Below are positions 19,849-28,017 of a DNA stretch of 64,000 nucleotides, piece by piece. The translations under genes and the position numbers were made by a program. The stretch comes from Epilithonimonas sp. JDS. GTDB lineage: Bacteria > Bacteroidota > Bacteroidia > Flavobacteriales > Weeksellaceae. The notes beneath the pieces were generated by a model. That model saw nothing but the letters and a program-made list of their open reading frames with translations, searched no databases and had not been told where the DNA came from. How positions within the stretch are numbered: the stretch's first letter is position 1; each line of letters begins with the position of its first letter. Location: NCBI RefSeq assembly GCF_021261315.1, contig NZ_JAJSAX010000003.1, positions 248,001 through 312,000 on the forward strand. Reading direction: 5' to 3'.

Positions 19849-20936
19849 TATCTTAATGAATTACCGTAACCGACAATCAAAATAGAAATAAAAATCACAA
19901 TCATTCCAAGTGCAATTGTGGTAATTGTTTTCTTTGAAACACCTTTCCATTCTTTGATAATGATGCCCCAAAGATTGGCAATGAAAATGATAAATGCCAT
20001 ATGCAGAATCCACGAACTTGGTCCGTTACCCATTTTGCTTTCTCCCATTCCGTAGAAGAAAAACTGTAAAAACCACATTGTCCCGGCAAGTGCACAGAAA
20101 ATGATATTCTTTGCAACAGGTACATTTTTCTTGGTGTAATCTGTGTAAGATTTATTTTTAAATGCCAGATAAAGACAGCCAATCAGGTTGACAGCCATTC
20201 CGCCCCAAAGGACAACAACATACGTCACATTGTTTTGAAAAAGAAATTCACCATCGCCGGGATTTGCTAATTTCCAGGCTTCATTGGCGATGTTTGCCAT
20301 TGGTTTACCAGCTTCCAGTCCGAAATTGAAACAGGCACTCAAAACACCTGAAATGATGGAAACAATTAATCCCAATCCAAATTTATATTCTGTTTTCACT
20401 TGAGTTCCGTGCGGATCTATTGAATCGGTCTGAAGTTCTTTTTCCTTCATCATTCCAGCTTTTCCGCTGATGATAATTCCGATGACGCAAACGAAAAGTC
20501 CAAGTAAGACAAACTGTCCCCAGGATTCTGAAAGCATCAGACCAATATTATCTTTCCCTGATTGCGGGGAAAATTCATAAAAAATTGAAGGTACCAATGA
20601 TCCGAAAACCATACAAAGTCCCAAAATAATGCTGCTTCCAAGCGCAACGCCTAAATAACGAACGCCTAAACCATAAGTAAAACCGCCAATTCCCCAAAGC
20701 GCTCCGAACAAAAACGTCAGTCCTAAAATAGCTGAACTTGCATTTTGAATAATATCCCAGAAATTCGGGATTGTAAGATAGGCAGCCAGTGGTGGAACGA
20801 TGATCCACGAGAATACGCCGCCAATCAGCCAATAGGTTTCCCAAGACCAGCCTTTGACTTTTTTATAAGGTAAATAAAAACTTCCCGAAGAAAATCCGCC
20901 TAAGAAATGGAAAAAAACTCCTAATAGTGCATTCAT
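19848..20936 (-). CDS. rhaT: L-rhamnose-proton symporter
   Basis: A 362-residue inner-membrane protein with about ten hydrophobic helices, resembling E. coli RhaT throughout (GSFYLPYKKVKGWSWETYW, LFGALWGIGGFTYGLGVRYLG, SWILHMAFIIFIANLWG). It imports L-rhamnose with protons from the periplasm, where the secreted rhamnosidase and lyase products are further degraded. It is the first gene of the rhaT-rhaM-uxuB-uxuA-GH2 operon; the shared operator and -7 element lie at 20959-21005. Confidence 0.95.
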   Translation of the reverse strand: MNALLGVFFHFLGGFSSGSFYLPYKKVKGWSWETYWLIGGVFSWIIVPPLAAYLTIPNFWDIIQNASSAILGLTFLFGALWGIGGFTYGLGVRYLGVALGSSIILGLCMVFGSLVPSIFYEFSPQSGKDNIGLMLSESWGQFVLLGLFVCVIGIIISGKAGMMKEKELQTDSIDPHGTQVKTEYKFGLGLIVSIISGVLSACFNFGLEAGKPMANIANEAWKLANPGDGEFLFQNNVTYVVVLWGGMAVNLIGCLYLAFKNKSYTDYTKKNVPVAKNIIFCALAGTMWFLQFFFYGMGESKMGNGPSSWILHMAFIIFIANLWGIIIKEWKGVSKKTITTIALGMIVIFISILIVGYGNSLR

Positions 20937-20958
20937 AAATATAGTATTGCTTGAATTT

Positions 20959-21005
20959 TAAAATTACTGATATGAGATCGACTGGGCATCTTGTAGTGTC
21001 ATGCA
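20959..21005 (-). promoter_or_regulatory. Rhamnose-regulon operator and promoter for rhaT operon
   Basis: Minus-strand tandem repeat TGCATGACAC-TACAAGATGC at 21005-20986 and, exactly 19 nt on, TAATTTTA (20966-20959) as a -7-like element, 22 nt before the rhaT ATG. The repeat matches the consensus less well than the SusC copies but has the same spacing and position. Confidence 0.55.
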
Positions 21006-21115
21006 CAGCAGAAACTCAAAGATATTGGCATTTTTGGAACCTATCAAATCAATCTTTAAGATAACCATTTCTTTTTATAATATCAAGAATAAAAAGCGGC
21101 TGTACGTATTATATA

Positions 21116-21153
21116 AAACAGAAAATCAGAACTATTGCCCTGATTTTCTGTTT
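21116..21153 (-). terminator. Terminator-like 14-bp hairpin after the FG-GAP gene
   Basis: AAACAGAAAATCAG (21116-21129) pairs perfectly with CTGATTTTCTGTTT (21140-21153) around a 10-nt loop. It starts 19 nt past the stop of the gene at 21173 and lies before the rhaT promoter. The T-run is built into the stem, so it could act in both directions. Confidence 0.7.
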
Positions 21154-21172
21154 GAATATTTTCTAAAGATTC

Positions 21173-22945
21173 TTAATAATGTGTATGATTCACCACTGTA
21201 TTTTTCAGATACATCAGATCTTTTTTTCTGTCCTTGTTTGAATAAACAGCCTTTTTACTGCCCCAAATCCGCAGACTGTTTCCGCTAAGCGTGATGACTT
21301 CCTCTGCACCTTTGCCCATAAAATCGAACATGTGAAAAACAGGATCTGGGAAGAAGAGTTTACCTTTTCCGTCATTTTCCATTTTAAATTTATACCAAAA
21401 AAGCTGCTCGTCTTTCCCATTCCAGGCACCTTTTACGAAATCTGGATTTCCGTTGATTGGATTTCCCGGCCATTTAAAAAGAAAATCTCCAGACTGATTG
21501 AACCAATACAACTGACTTGATAAATACGGCTCTCCCAACTGACGATTGCCATAAGTTCTGCCACCAACCACAACCTGCAAGCCTGGATCTTTTTTCAAAA
21601 AATGTCCGACCTGTATTTGCTGGCTGTGTTCCGCCACATTTTGCCAGATGATTTTTCCCGTCATCCCATCAGAAATATAAACACCCGCTTCACTGTTTGC
21701 CGTTACAATGTCTAAATTACCATCGCCGTTCATATCTGCAAACTTGTAGCTGTCTGCGTGATCGTGGTTATCCGGAATCAGATCAAACTTGTTCCAGATG
21801 ATTTTCCCTTTCGAATCCAAAAGAAGCGAACCAACCAATACTTCATCGATTCCATCTTTATTTAAATCAATCGGATAAATGTAGTGACCGAGGTTGTCTT
21901 TTTTTCTCTTTTCGGTGTGCTGCCAAATTTGCTTTAAATGGCTGTCATAAATATTCACATTAATCGTGTTTCCCATATCTGTAAACACGGCAATATCATT
22001 GGGATCAGACTTGCTGAATTTACCAATGGCTAATCTGAAATTATTATAATCGTGTGGCAGCGGTTGTGTAGGCCATTCGGTTTTGTTTTTAATCTGACCT
22101 GTTTCGCCATCCGCAATTACGAGCCATTCTTTGCCGTCTATCAGGCGCCAATGTGCAATTTCACTTTTCCCGTCGTGGTCGAAGTCCCAAATGACGCCGG
22201 GCGCTTCAAATTCCGAACGCTGCTTTGCATATTCTTCCGGTGCTTTCCATTGCCAGAGTTCTTTACCTTCATTGTTAAAAACGTGAGCAGAAAAATCTCT
22301 TTCCAACACGAGAAAATCGGTTTTACCATCGCCGTCAACATCACCAAATTTTACAGCATTGGATTCCGGAATTTGATATTCTTTCAGCAATTTCACATCA
22401 TCCGTTAATTGCTTTGGATAGATCTCTTTTTCTGTAAGAGAAGTGCTTTTGGTCAACGCCAGAACATCAAAAACAGCACCTTTGGTAATTCTGGTAATTT
22501 TGACATCATTCAAACCTTTTTTCAGTTTGAAAACGCCTCCATTTTCCCAAGCCAAATTATTTTTACCAAAGAAAACATCCGTCACTTTATCATTGACGGC
22601 TACTTTGAAAGAACTTTTTCCATTCCCAATACTCCGGACAAACAAATGGTAATCTCCTGCTTCCGGAGCATTTATTTTTGTCATAATGTTGGTTGCAGAA
22701 TTGAGGATGATGCCGGTGTTATTGAACAGCCAATCCTGTTTTTGCTCGGCAGCCGTAGTCACATAATTGCCTTTCGGAATTTCATCCAAAAAATCTGAGG
22801 CAGGAATGATAATGGTAGCATTCCCCGACTGCTGCGAATGAAAAATATTAAATAAAAAAATAGCTGCCGAAAGAAATATCTTCTTTAAAACTTTCAAATC
22901 TGATGGATGGAAATTTTTTCGTTTTAAATTTATTTTTATTTTCAT
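21173..22945 (-). CDS. Secreted FG-GAP/VCBS beta-propeller protein of the rhamnogalacturonan locus
   Basis: A 590-residue protein with a long basic N-terminus and signal peptide ending near FNIFHSQQ. An N-terminal carbohydrate-binding-like beta-sandwich (about residues 45-165) is followed by a propeller with several calcium-binding FG-GAP loops (FGDVDGDGKTDF, WDFDHDGKSEI, IDLNKDGIDEV, ADMNGDGNLDIV). The propeller resembles the fold of PL11 rhamnogalacturonan lyases, but the PL11 N-terminal and C-terminal signatures seen in the neighbour at 24934-26814 are missing. It lies last in the enzyme run, 31 nt after the GH105 gene. It could be a pectin-binding protein or an unclassified lyase. Confidence 0.7.
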   Translation of the reverse strand: MKIKINLKRKNFHPSDLKVLKKIFLSAAIFLFNIFHSQQSGNATIIIPASDFLDEIPKGNYVTTAAEQKQDWLFNNTGIILNSATNIMTKINAPEAGDYHLFVRSIGNGKSSFKVAVNDKVTDVFFGKNNLAWENGGVFKLKKGLNDVKITRITKGAVFDVLALTKSTSLTEKEIYPKQLTDDVKLLKEYQIPESNAVKFGDVDGDGKTDFLVLERDFSAHVFNNEGKELWQWKAPEEYAKQRSEFEAPGVIWDFDHDGKSEIAHWRLIDGKEWLVIADGETGQIKNKTEWPTQPLPHDYNNFRLAIGKFSKSDPNDIAVFTDMGNTINVNIYDSHLKQIWQHTEKRKKDNLGHYIYPIDLNKDGIDEVLVGSLLLDSKGKIIWNKFDLIPDNHDHADSYKFADMNGDGNLDIVTANSEAGVYISDGMTGKIIWQNVAEHSQQIQVGHFLKKDPGLQVVVGGRTYGNRQLGEPYLSSQLYWFNQSGDFLFKWPGNPINGNPDFVKGAWNGKDEQLFWYKFKMENDGKGKLFFPDPVFHMFDFMGKGAEEVITLSGNSLRIWGSKKAVYSNKDRKKDLMYLKNTVVNHTHY

Positions 22946-22976
22946 TGGGCAGTTATTTTTGAATTGTGATGACCTT

Positions 22977-24137
22977 TTATTTCAATTTATAAACCTCGCT
23001 TCCTGCAAGCAGCAAGCAACCTAAACCATAATCTTCAAAATCCGGTTCTTTGCTTACGGAAAGCGGCTGTCCGTCTTTTGGCTCTTTTCCAGTTCCCTGT
23101 ACCCATCCTAAAAATCCATTGGGCTGAACTGAATCTTTTACGATAGCATTCCAGGCTTTAACCAAAACCGGAAGGTAAGTTTCTCTGTCGATCAAGCCGT
23201 TATTCACGCCGTATGCCATTCCGTACACGAAAAGTGCCGTTCCTGTGGTTTCCTTACCTCCAAAATTGGTTGGATCGTGTAAACTCACATTCCAAAAACC
23301 ATCTTCTCTTTGAATCGGTAGCAATGCTGCCAACAAATCTTTGTAATCCTGCAGATATTCGTTATAATGAGGATCGGATTTTGGCGTATCTTGTAACGTA
23401 CGAGCCAATGCAGCAACTACCCAACCGTTTCCACGGCTCCAGTAGCAATCTTCGCCATTTGGTTCTTTGTAAGGCGGCACAAAATCTTTGTCTCTCCACC
23501 AGATTTTATCTGCCTGATTGTAGAGTCCATTTCCGCCGTGTTTGTATTTTGTGAAAGCATACATTTCGTAGTTTCTGTCAAAATATTTTTGTTCACCCGT
23601 AATTTTCCCCAATTTTGTAAAAAGCGGCATTCCCATTTGCAATGCATCTATCCACCACCAGTCATCTACTTTATTGGTAGCCATCATACTGTCCACGGAA
23701 GCTTTAACAAATTTGATTCTCTCAGGATTTTTTCTGCCGTCGATTTCGTAAAGATCAAGGTAAGTCTGTCCACATGCCTGATTGTCAGCATTTCGCGTGT
23801 AAGTGTCACGCATCATATTCCAATTGTGATTTTGCCCCCAAGAAATGGCGTAGTCGTAATATTCTTTTTTTGGATCAACCGAATAAAGTGCCATTAATCC
23901 TTCATAATAAACGGCGCGTGTCCAAAGATTGCTTGGCCATACTTTTCTGCCGACAATATTTTTCCCAGTGTCCGGCCATTTGTTCATAAAATACTGATTG
24001 GCTCTTCTAGAAACCTCCAAAACCTCTGTCTTTTTGGGAAGTTCTACTTTACTTGCAGAAGTCTTTTGTTTAACTGAGCACGACGTCATTCCTCCGATGA
24101 TCAACGCAAAAAAACTCGCTGTTAACAGTTTTTTCAT
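22977..24137 (-). CDS. GH105 unsaturated rhamnogalacturonyl hydrolase
   Basis: A 386-residue lipoprotein (lipobox ending MTSC, Cys20) with an (alpha/alpha)6 barrel of family GH105. It hydrates and releases the 4,5-unsaturated galacturonyl residue left at the non-reducing end by rhamnogalacturonan lyases. The probable catalytic acid is D164 in DDWWWIDALQMG, and the WSRGNGWV motif is typical of the YteR/YesR group. Its substrate is the product of the PL11 lyase three genes upstream. It lies 12 nt after the small CE12 gene. Confidence 0.93.
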   Translation of the reverse strand: MKKLLTASFFALIIGGMTSCSVKQKTSASKVELPKKTEVLEVSRRANQYFMNKWPDTGKNIVGRKVWPSNLWTRAVYYEGLMALYSVDPKKEYYDYAISWGQNHNWNMMRDTYTRNADNQACGQTYLDLYEIDGRKNPERIKFVKASVDSMMATNKVDDWWWIDALQMGMPLFTKLGKITGEQKYFDRNYEMYAFTKYKHGGNGLYNQADKIWWRDKDFVPPYKEPNGEDCYWSRGNGWVVAALARTLQDTPKSDPHYNEYLQDYKDLLAALLPIQREDGFWNVSLHDPTNFGGKETTGTALFVYGMAYGVNNGLIDRETYLPVLVKAWNAIVKDSVQPNGFLGWVQGTGKEPKDGQPLSVSKEPDFEDYGLGCLLLAGSEVYKLK

Positions 24138-24149
24138 AATATTTATTTT

Positions 24150-24926
24150 TTATTTTAAATAATTTTTGAGTTCACATTTTTTCAAATCCTTGATGCCTTT
24201 CGCCACTAATTCAGCATTCAGAACTGCGCCGGCTTCGTTGGTATGTGTATGGTCTTTTGGGAAAAAAGCTTTTACCTTTTCTGCTCCCATTTTTTGATAT
24301 TCTTTGATGACCATTTGATTTAAATCAAGAAAATAAGCGCCAGTCTGCTGAGCAACTTCCTGCGCCCAACCACCATATTGATCTTTTTCAATTTTACCTT
24401 TAGCATCAAATTTATTTCTTGGAATTGGTGAAACGATGATAGGAATTGCCCCTTTGGATTTCGCCTCATTCGCAAATTTTCTCATATAATAACCATAAGT
24501 GTAAACAGTTTCGTTCACCTTACGAATGGGATTATAAATATCTTTTGACTCATCTCCAATGCCTTTGATTGTACCTCTTGCTCTCAAAGTATCATCCAAT
24601 GCGCCGCCATCATTATGACCGAATTGCATCAAAACATAATCGCCTTTTTTAATGGTTTTCATAATGGAATCCCATCGGCCGTCGGTTACAAAAGTTCTGC
24701 TGCTTCTTCCGCCTTTTGCGTGATTTTGAATCTCAATTCTGTTTGAGTCTAAAAAAAGATTCATAAAATTTCCCCAGCCCCAAAGTGAGTCTGCGCCTTT
24801 ACCAGAGCCATTTTGTACGGTAGAATCTCCAATGATGTAAAGCACGGGTTTATCCTGAATTTTTTGAAATGAAACGGCGAAAAACACGAACAAAGCAAAA
24901 ATTGGAATGATGTATTTTGTTTTCAT
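24150..24926 (-). CDS. CE12 rhamnogalacturonan acetylesterase (short form)
   Basis: A 258-residue secreted SGNH hydrolase. Motifs are GDST (nucleophile S35), GGRSSRTF, FGHND (N105) and KDHTHTNEAG (D225, H228). CE12 enzymes remove acetyl groups from galacturonate in rhamnogalacturonan I, which clears the backbone for the lyase. It lies between the PL11 lyase (7 nt away) and the GH105 gene. A second, longer CE12 is encoded at 31161-32483. Confidence 0.92.
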   Translation of the reverse strand: MKTKYIIPIFALFVFFAVSFQKIQDKPVLYIIGDSTVQNGSGKGADSLWGWGNFMNLFLDSNRIEIQNHAKGGRSSRTFVTDGRWDSIMKTIKKGDYVLMQFGHNDGGALDDTLRARGTIKGIGDESKDIYNPIRKVNETVYTYGYYMRKFANEAKSKGAIPIIVSPIPRNKFDAKGKIEKDQYGGWAQEVAQQTGAYFLDLNQMVIKEYQKMGAEKVKAFFPKDHTHTNEAGAVLNAELVAKGIKDLKKCELKNYLK

Positions 24927-24933
24927 TATGATT

Positions 24934-26814
24934 TTATTTTTTTGGATTTAAAGTTTTAATATTTGGTTTTGGGATTTCCTTAATTGATTCATCAAGATAA
25001 TAATCTGTGTGCGGAGGCTGATTGTATCCTACATTCTGCCAAACGATGCTTAATCTATATTGCGGATTATGCATCAAAGTGTACAGCCTGTGTTTCGTTG
25101 GAATTGTTGTAGAAAAAATTCTCAGTTCCTGATTATCGGCCGTTCTGTACATCACCTCTTCACGCCAGTCTCCGAATAAATCAGCCACCAATACCGGATT
25201 TTTTTTGGTTCCGTTATTCGATTCGCATTGAAAACTTTTAGCATCAAAGATCAGATTGGATTTTTCATTTTTCCAGTCCCATTTTGATACGTTGGTTCCG
25301 TCTAAAATTTCACTTAAAAAATCCCCGTCCCAATAAATCCCCATATTCGCTGGTGGATTTTTATTACTGATTTTTTTTCCTTTCGTGTTGTAAACTCCCT
25401 TTAATCCAGCTCCGGCTGCCCACGATTCCGAACCTTCGTGACGAGGGTCGACATTTAAAGATAAACCCCGTCCCGGTCCCTGAAATTTTCCTGCTTCACT
25501 ATACACTGTGGACGGTAATTTCCATAAAACTTTTCCGGTTTTTCCATCTCTGAAATGTGCTCCCGCATCATCAAACCTCTCCTGAATATCAAAAATTTCC
25601 AGTCCCGGATTCGAAGGATCGAGATCGCCAACGTGTAAAGCATCACCGTGGCCGTAACCTGTACTATTCAGGACTTTTCCATTGTCATCAACGGTCATTG
25701 CGCCGTAAACGATTTCGTCTTTTCCATCATTATCAACATCGGCAACCGTTAAATTATGGTTTCCTTGACCTCGATATTGTTTATTTTCTTCTGAGCTTTC
25801 TGTATCAAAAAGCCATCTGAGACTGAGTTTTTTATTTTTATAATCCCAGGCTGCAATTGCGGTTCTTGTGTAATAACCTCTCGACATAATCACACTCGGC
25901 GTTTTGCCATCCAGATAAGCAACAGCTCCCAAAAATCGGTCTAGTCGGTTTCCTTTCGCGTCGCCCCAGGTTTCGGTCATTTCTTCGTCGGTTGGATTTA
26001 AACTACCAGCAAACCGTGGAACTTCATAATTTACAGTATTAATTTCCGCTCCCGTTTGCCCGTCAAAAACCGTCAAAAATTCCGGACCGGAAAGAATCAT
26101 TCCGTTTTCGTTGACGTAATTTTTTGTCGGGTCACCAATGAATTTCCCTTTTCCGTCTCTGCTTCCGTCGGCGGTTTTCATTAAAATTTCAGCTTTTCCG
26201 TCCTGGTCTAAGTCGTAGACCAAAAATTGCGTGTAATGCGCACCTTCTCTAATGTTTTTCCCTAAGTTGATTTCCCACAAAAGCTTTCCGTCCATTTTAT
26301 AAGCCTGAATAATTGGCGGGTCGGTTTCTCCTTTCTGGCTGTTGTCTTTTGACCTTCCTGTCTGATGAAGGATTATTTCATATTCGCCATCGCCGTCCAA
26401 ATCGGCTACTGAAGCGTCGTTTGGAGTATAATCTGGTGGCGTTTTTAGAGGAATTGAAAAATAAGGTTTTTGGTTGGCTACATAGTTTGCAGAATCAATA
26501 TCAACTGATTTATCCTGTGTATTTGATTTGACGAAATAGGTGTAGTTTTTTGCTTTGTCTGCTGTTTTATCTAAAAAATTGGTTTCGCTTGAAAGTGGTT
26601 TTTCGTTCAGCTTCTTGGTTGAATTATTTTCAGTTCTGTACAAATCAAAATGGGTGTCCTGAGCTTCTGTGCCGCGCAAACGCCAACTCACAAAAACGCC
26701 TGAATCTGAAGGTATGGCAACGATTCCACGTTTCAAATATTCCATTTGTCGTTGTGCTGACAGGAGTTCTGAAAAAAGAATTGCACCTAAAATAAATTTG
26801 AATTTTACATTCAT
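24934..26814 (-). CDS. PL11 rhamnogalacturonan lyase
   Basis: A 626-residue secreted lyase that cleaves the rhamnose-galacturonate backbone of RG-I by beta-elimination. The N-terminus has the PL11 Fn3-like domain (MEYLKRGIVAIPSDSG), then an eight-bladed propeller with calcium loops (DLDGDGEYEI, DLDQDGKAEI, DVDNDGKDEI) and the C-terminal family signature HRLYTLMHNPQYRLSIVWQN plus GYNQPPHTDYYL. It resembles Bacillus YesW/YesX. It follows a 390-nt gap with two repeat elements and starts the run PL11-CE12-GH105-FG-GAP. Confidence 0.95.
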   Translation of the reverse strand: MNVKFKFILGAILFSELLSAQRQMEYLKRGIVAIPSDSGVFVSWRLRGTEAQDTHFDLYRTENNSTKKLNEKPLSSETNFLDKTADKAKNYTYFVKSNTQDKSVDIDSANYVANQKPYFSIPLKTPPDYTPNDASVADLDGDGEYEIILHQTGRSKDNSQKGETDPPIIQAYKMDGKLLWEINLGKNIREGAHYTQFLVYDLDQDGKAEILMKTADGSRDGKGKFIGDPTKNYVNENGMILSGPEFLTVFDGQTGAEINTVNYEVPRFAGSLNPTDEEMTETWGDAKGNRLDRFLGAVAYLDGKTPSVIMSRGYYTRTAIAAWDYKNKKLSLRWLFDTESSEENKQYRGQGNHNLTVADVDNDGKDEIVYGAMTVDDNGKVLNSTGYGHGDALHVGDLDPSNPGLEIFDIQERFDDAGAHFRDGKTGKVLWKLPSTVYSEAGKFQGPGRGLSLNVDPRHEGSESWAAGAGLKGVYNTKGKKISNKNPPANMGIYWDGDFLSEILDGTNVSKWDWKNEKSNLIFDAKSFQCESNNGTKKNPVLVADLFGDWREEVMYRTADNQELRIFSTTIPTKHRLYTLMHNPQYRLSIVWQNVGYNQPPHTDYYLDESIKEIPKPNIKTLNPKK

Positions 26815-26872
26815 AATTCTGATTTTATAAGTTTTGGCTAATGGTTGCCGTTTTCCAAAGGTTCATTTAATT

Positions 26873-26962
26873 GATTTCGCCCTTTCAGGGCTGTGTGAAA
26901 TCTTCCTTTAATCTGTCATTGGGCTTTACCCAATGCTTTTGATGTTGCTCCTTCAGGGCTTT
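26873..26962. repeat. Hairpin repeat element, copy A
   Basis: About 90 bp with three short hairpins in a row: GCCCT-TTC-AGGGC (26879-26891), CATTGGG-CTTTA-CCCAATG (26917-26935) and an imperfect GCTCCTTCAGGGC just after. A close relative occurs at 30927-31016. The two copies bracket the GH106 and DUF4350-like genes. This copy takes up the first part of the 390-nt gap 26815-27204; a different structured repeat fills much of the rest. Confidence 0.7.
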
Positions 26963-27050
26963 TAAAATTTAAAAACATTTTAAAACCGTGAATCTATCTC
27001 CTAGTTTCTATTTTTACTTTGATTCAATGAATCTCGTTTCTCGATTTCGT

Positions 27051-27157
27051 GCAGCCCGACTTGAGCGGAAATCCTTTTTTGCTTAGCTGCAAGTTCTATT
27101 TAAACTGAAAATCGTCTTGCAAAAAAGATTGGGAGCGGAAGGCGGAAATAGCTGCCC
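27051..27157. repeat. GCAGCCCG...GCTGCCC structured repeat, copy 1
   Basis: A 107-bp element starting GCAGCCCGACTTGAGCGGAA and ending GGCGGAAATAGCTGCCC. Its inside contains a long stem, ATCCTTTTTTGC (27071-27082) against GCAAAAAAGATT (27119-27130). The same end sequences with a different, shorter internal hairpin occur at 55028-55092. It lies between the DUF4350-like stop and the PL11 gene. Confidence 0.7.
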
Positions 27158-27204
27158 AAATAAATCTTCTCAAACAATTTTCAACCGATTGCACTTCACA
27201 AAAA

Positions 27205-28008
27205 TTATTTCTTAGAAGTCTGTTTCAACAACCATTTCACCCACTCTTCAGTTCCCTGATAATTGGTGAAATCTGCAGGAAGTTTTTTGCCGTCGATATA
27301 CTCGTTGTAGCACCACGGGTCGCCTAGCGCGAAAACAGTTCCTTTGCCTATTTTTGCGATGGCTGCGATGTTTTTGCCTTCCGCAGAAAGCAATTCTTTC
27401 GCTGGACTTTTCACGGAAACCGTCGCCACTTCTTTCATATATAATTTTTGTTCGGAGAAAATTTCATTACCTGCCGGAACCATCACTTTTCCCTGTTCAA
27501 ATTCTCTTTTCTGCACGCGGTTGTAGCTGTCATCGTTAAAATGAATTCCAAATTCGCCAGCCAGTTTATTGAAATGTTCGAATTCTGAGTTGCCAGTATC
27601 GTTGCTCATCAGTACCAAAACGCCTCCTTTTTTCACCCAATCTATCAGGTTTTTGATGCTGGTCGGGTCAATCAGATTAGCCTTTCCGCCATATGCTTCT
27701 TTGTCAATATCGGCATCGACGATGATGTAAATATTGGCGTTTTTCAAATCTTTTTTGGACGGAGCGGTCTTCAAAGTACTGATTTCTGCACCCTGCTTTG
27801 TAAAGATTTCTCCCAGCAAAGAAAACCCGCCGTTGCTGGTGTCGTTCCACGTGTAATGCCACGACTCCAGAACTTTAGTTTCTTTATTTTCCTTTTTTTC
27901 GTTGTTGAAAAAGTTGTCTAAAACGATTTTCGGTTTCTGCTGGGCATTGGAAAAACTGAAGGTCAGCAAAGTTCCTAATGCGAATGTTTTTATGATATTT
28001 TTAGTCAT
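27205..28008 (-). CDS. Secreted DUF4350-like protein of the rhamnogalacturonan locus
   Basis: A 267-residue protein with a signal peptide (ending SFSNAQQ). The rest looks like a Rossmann-type glutamine-amidotransferase-like domain of the DUF4350 kind: NIYIIVDADI, then LIDWVKKGGVLVLMSNDTGNSEFEHFNKLAGEFGIHF, and GKGTVFALGDPWCYNEYIDG. No clear catalytic Cys-His pair of true amidotransferases is visible. It follows the GH106 gene by 9 nt. Its activity is unknown; a role in binding or processing of rhamnogalacturonan fragments is inferred only from position. Confidence 0.65.
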   Translation of the reverse strand: MTKNIIKTFALGTLLTFSFSNAQQKPKIVLDNFFNNEKKENKETKVLESWHYTWNDTSNGGFSLLGEIFTKQGAEISTLKTAPSKKDLKNANIYIIVDADIDKEAYGGKANLIDPTSIKNLIDWVKKGGVLVLMSNDTGNSEFEHFNKLAGEFGIHFNDDSYNRVQKREFEQGKVMVPAGNEIFSEQKLYMKEVATVSVKSPAKELLSAEGKNIAAIAKIGKGTVFALGDPWCYNEYIDGKKLPADFTNYQGTEEWVKWLLKQTSKK

Positions 28009-28017
28009 AATTAATTT

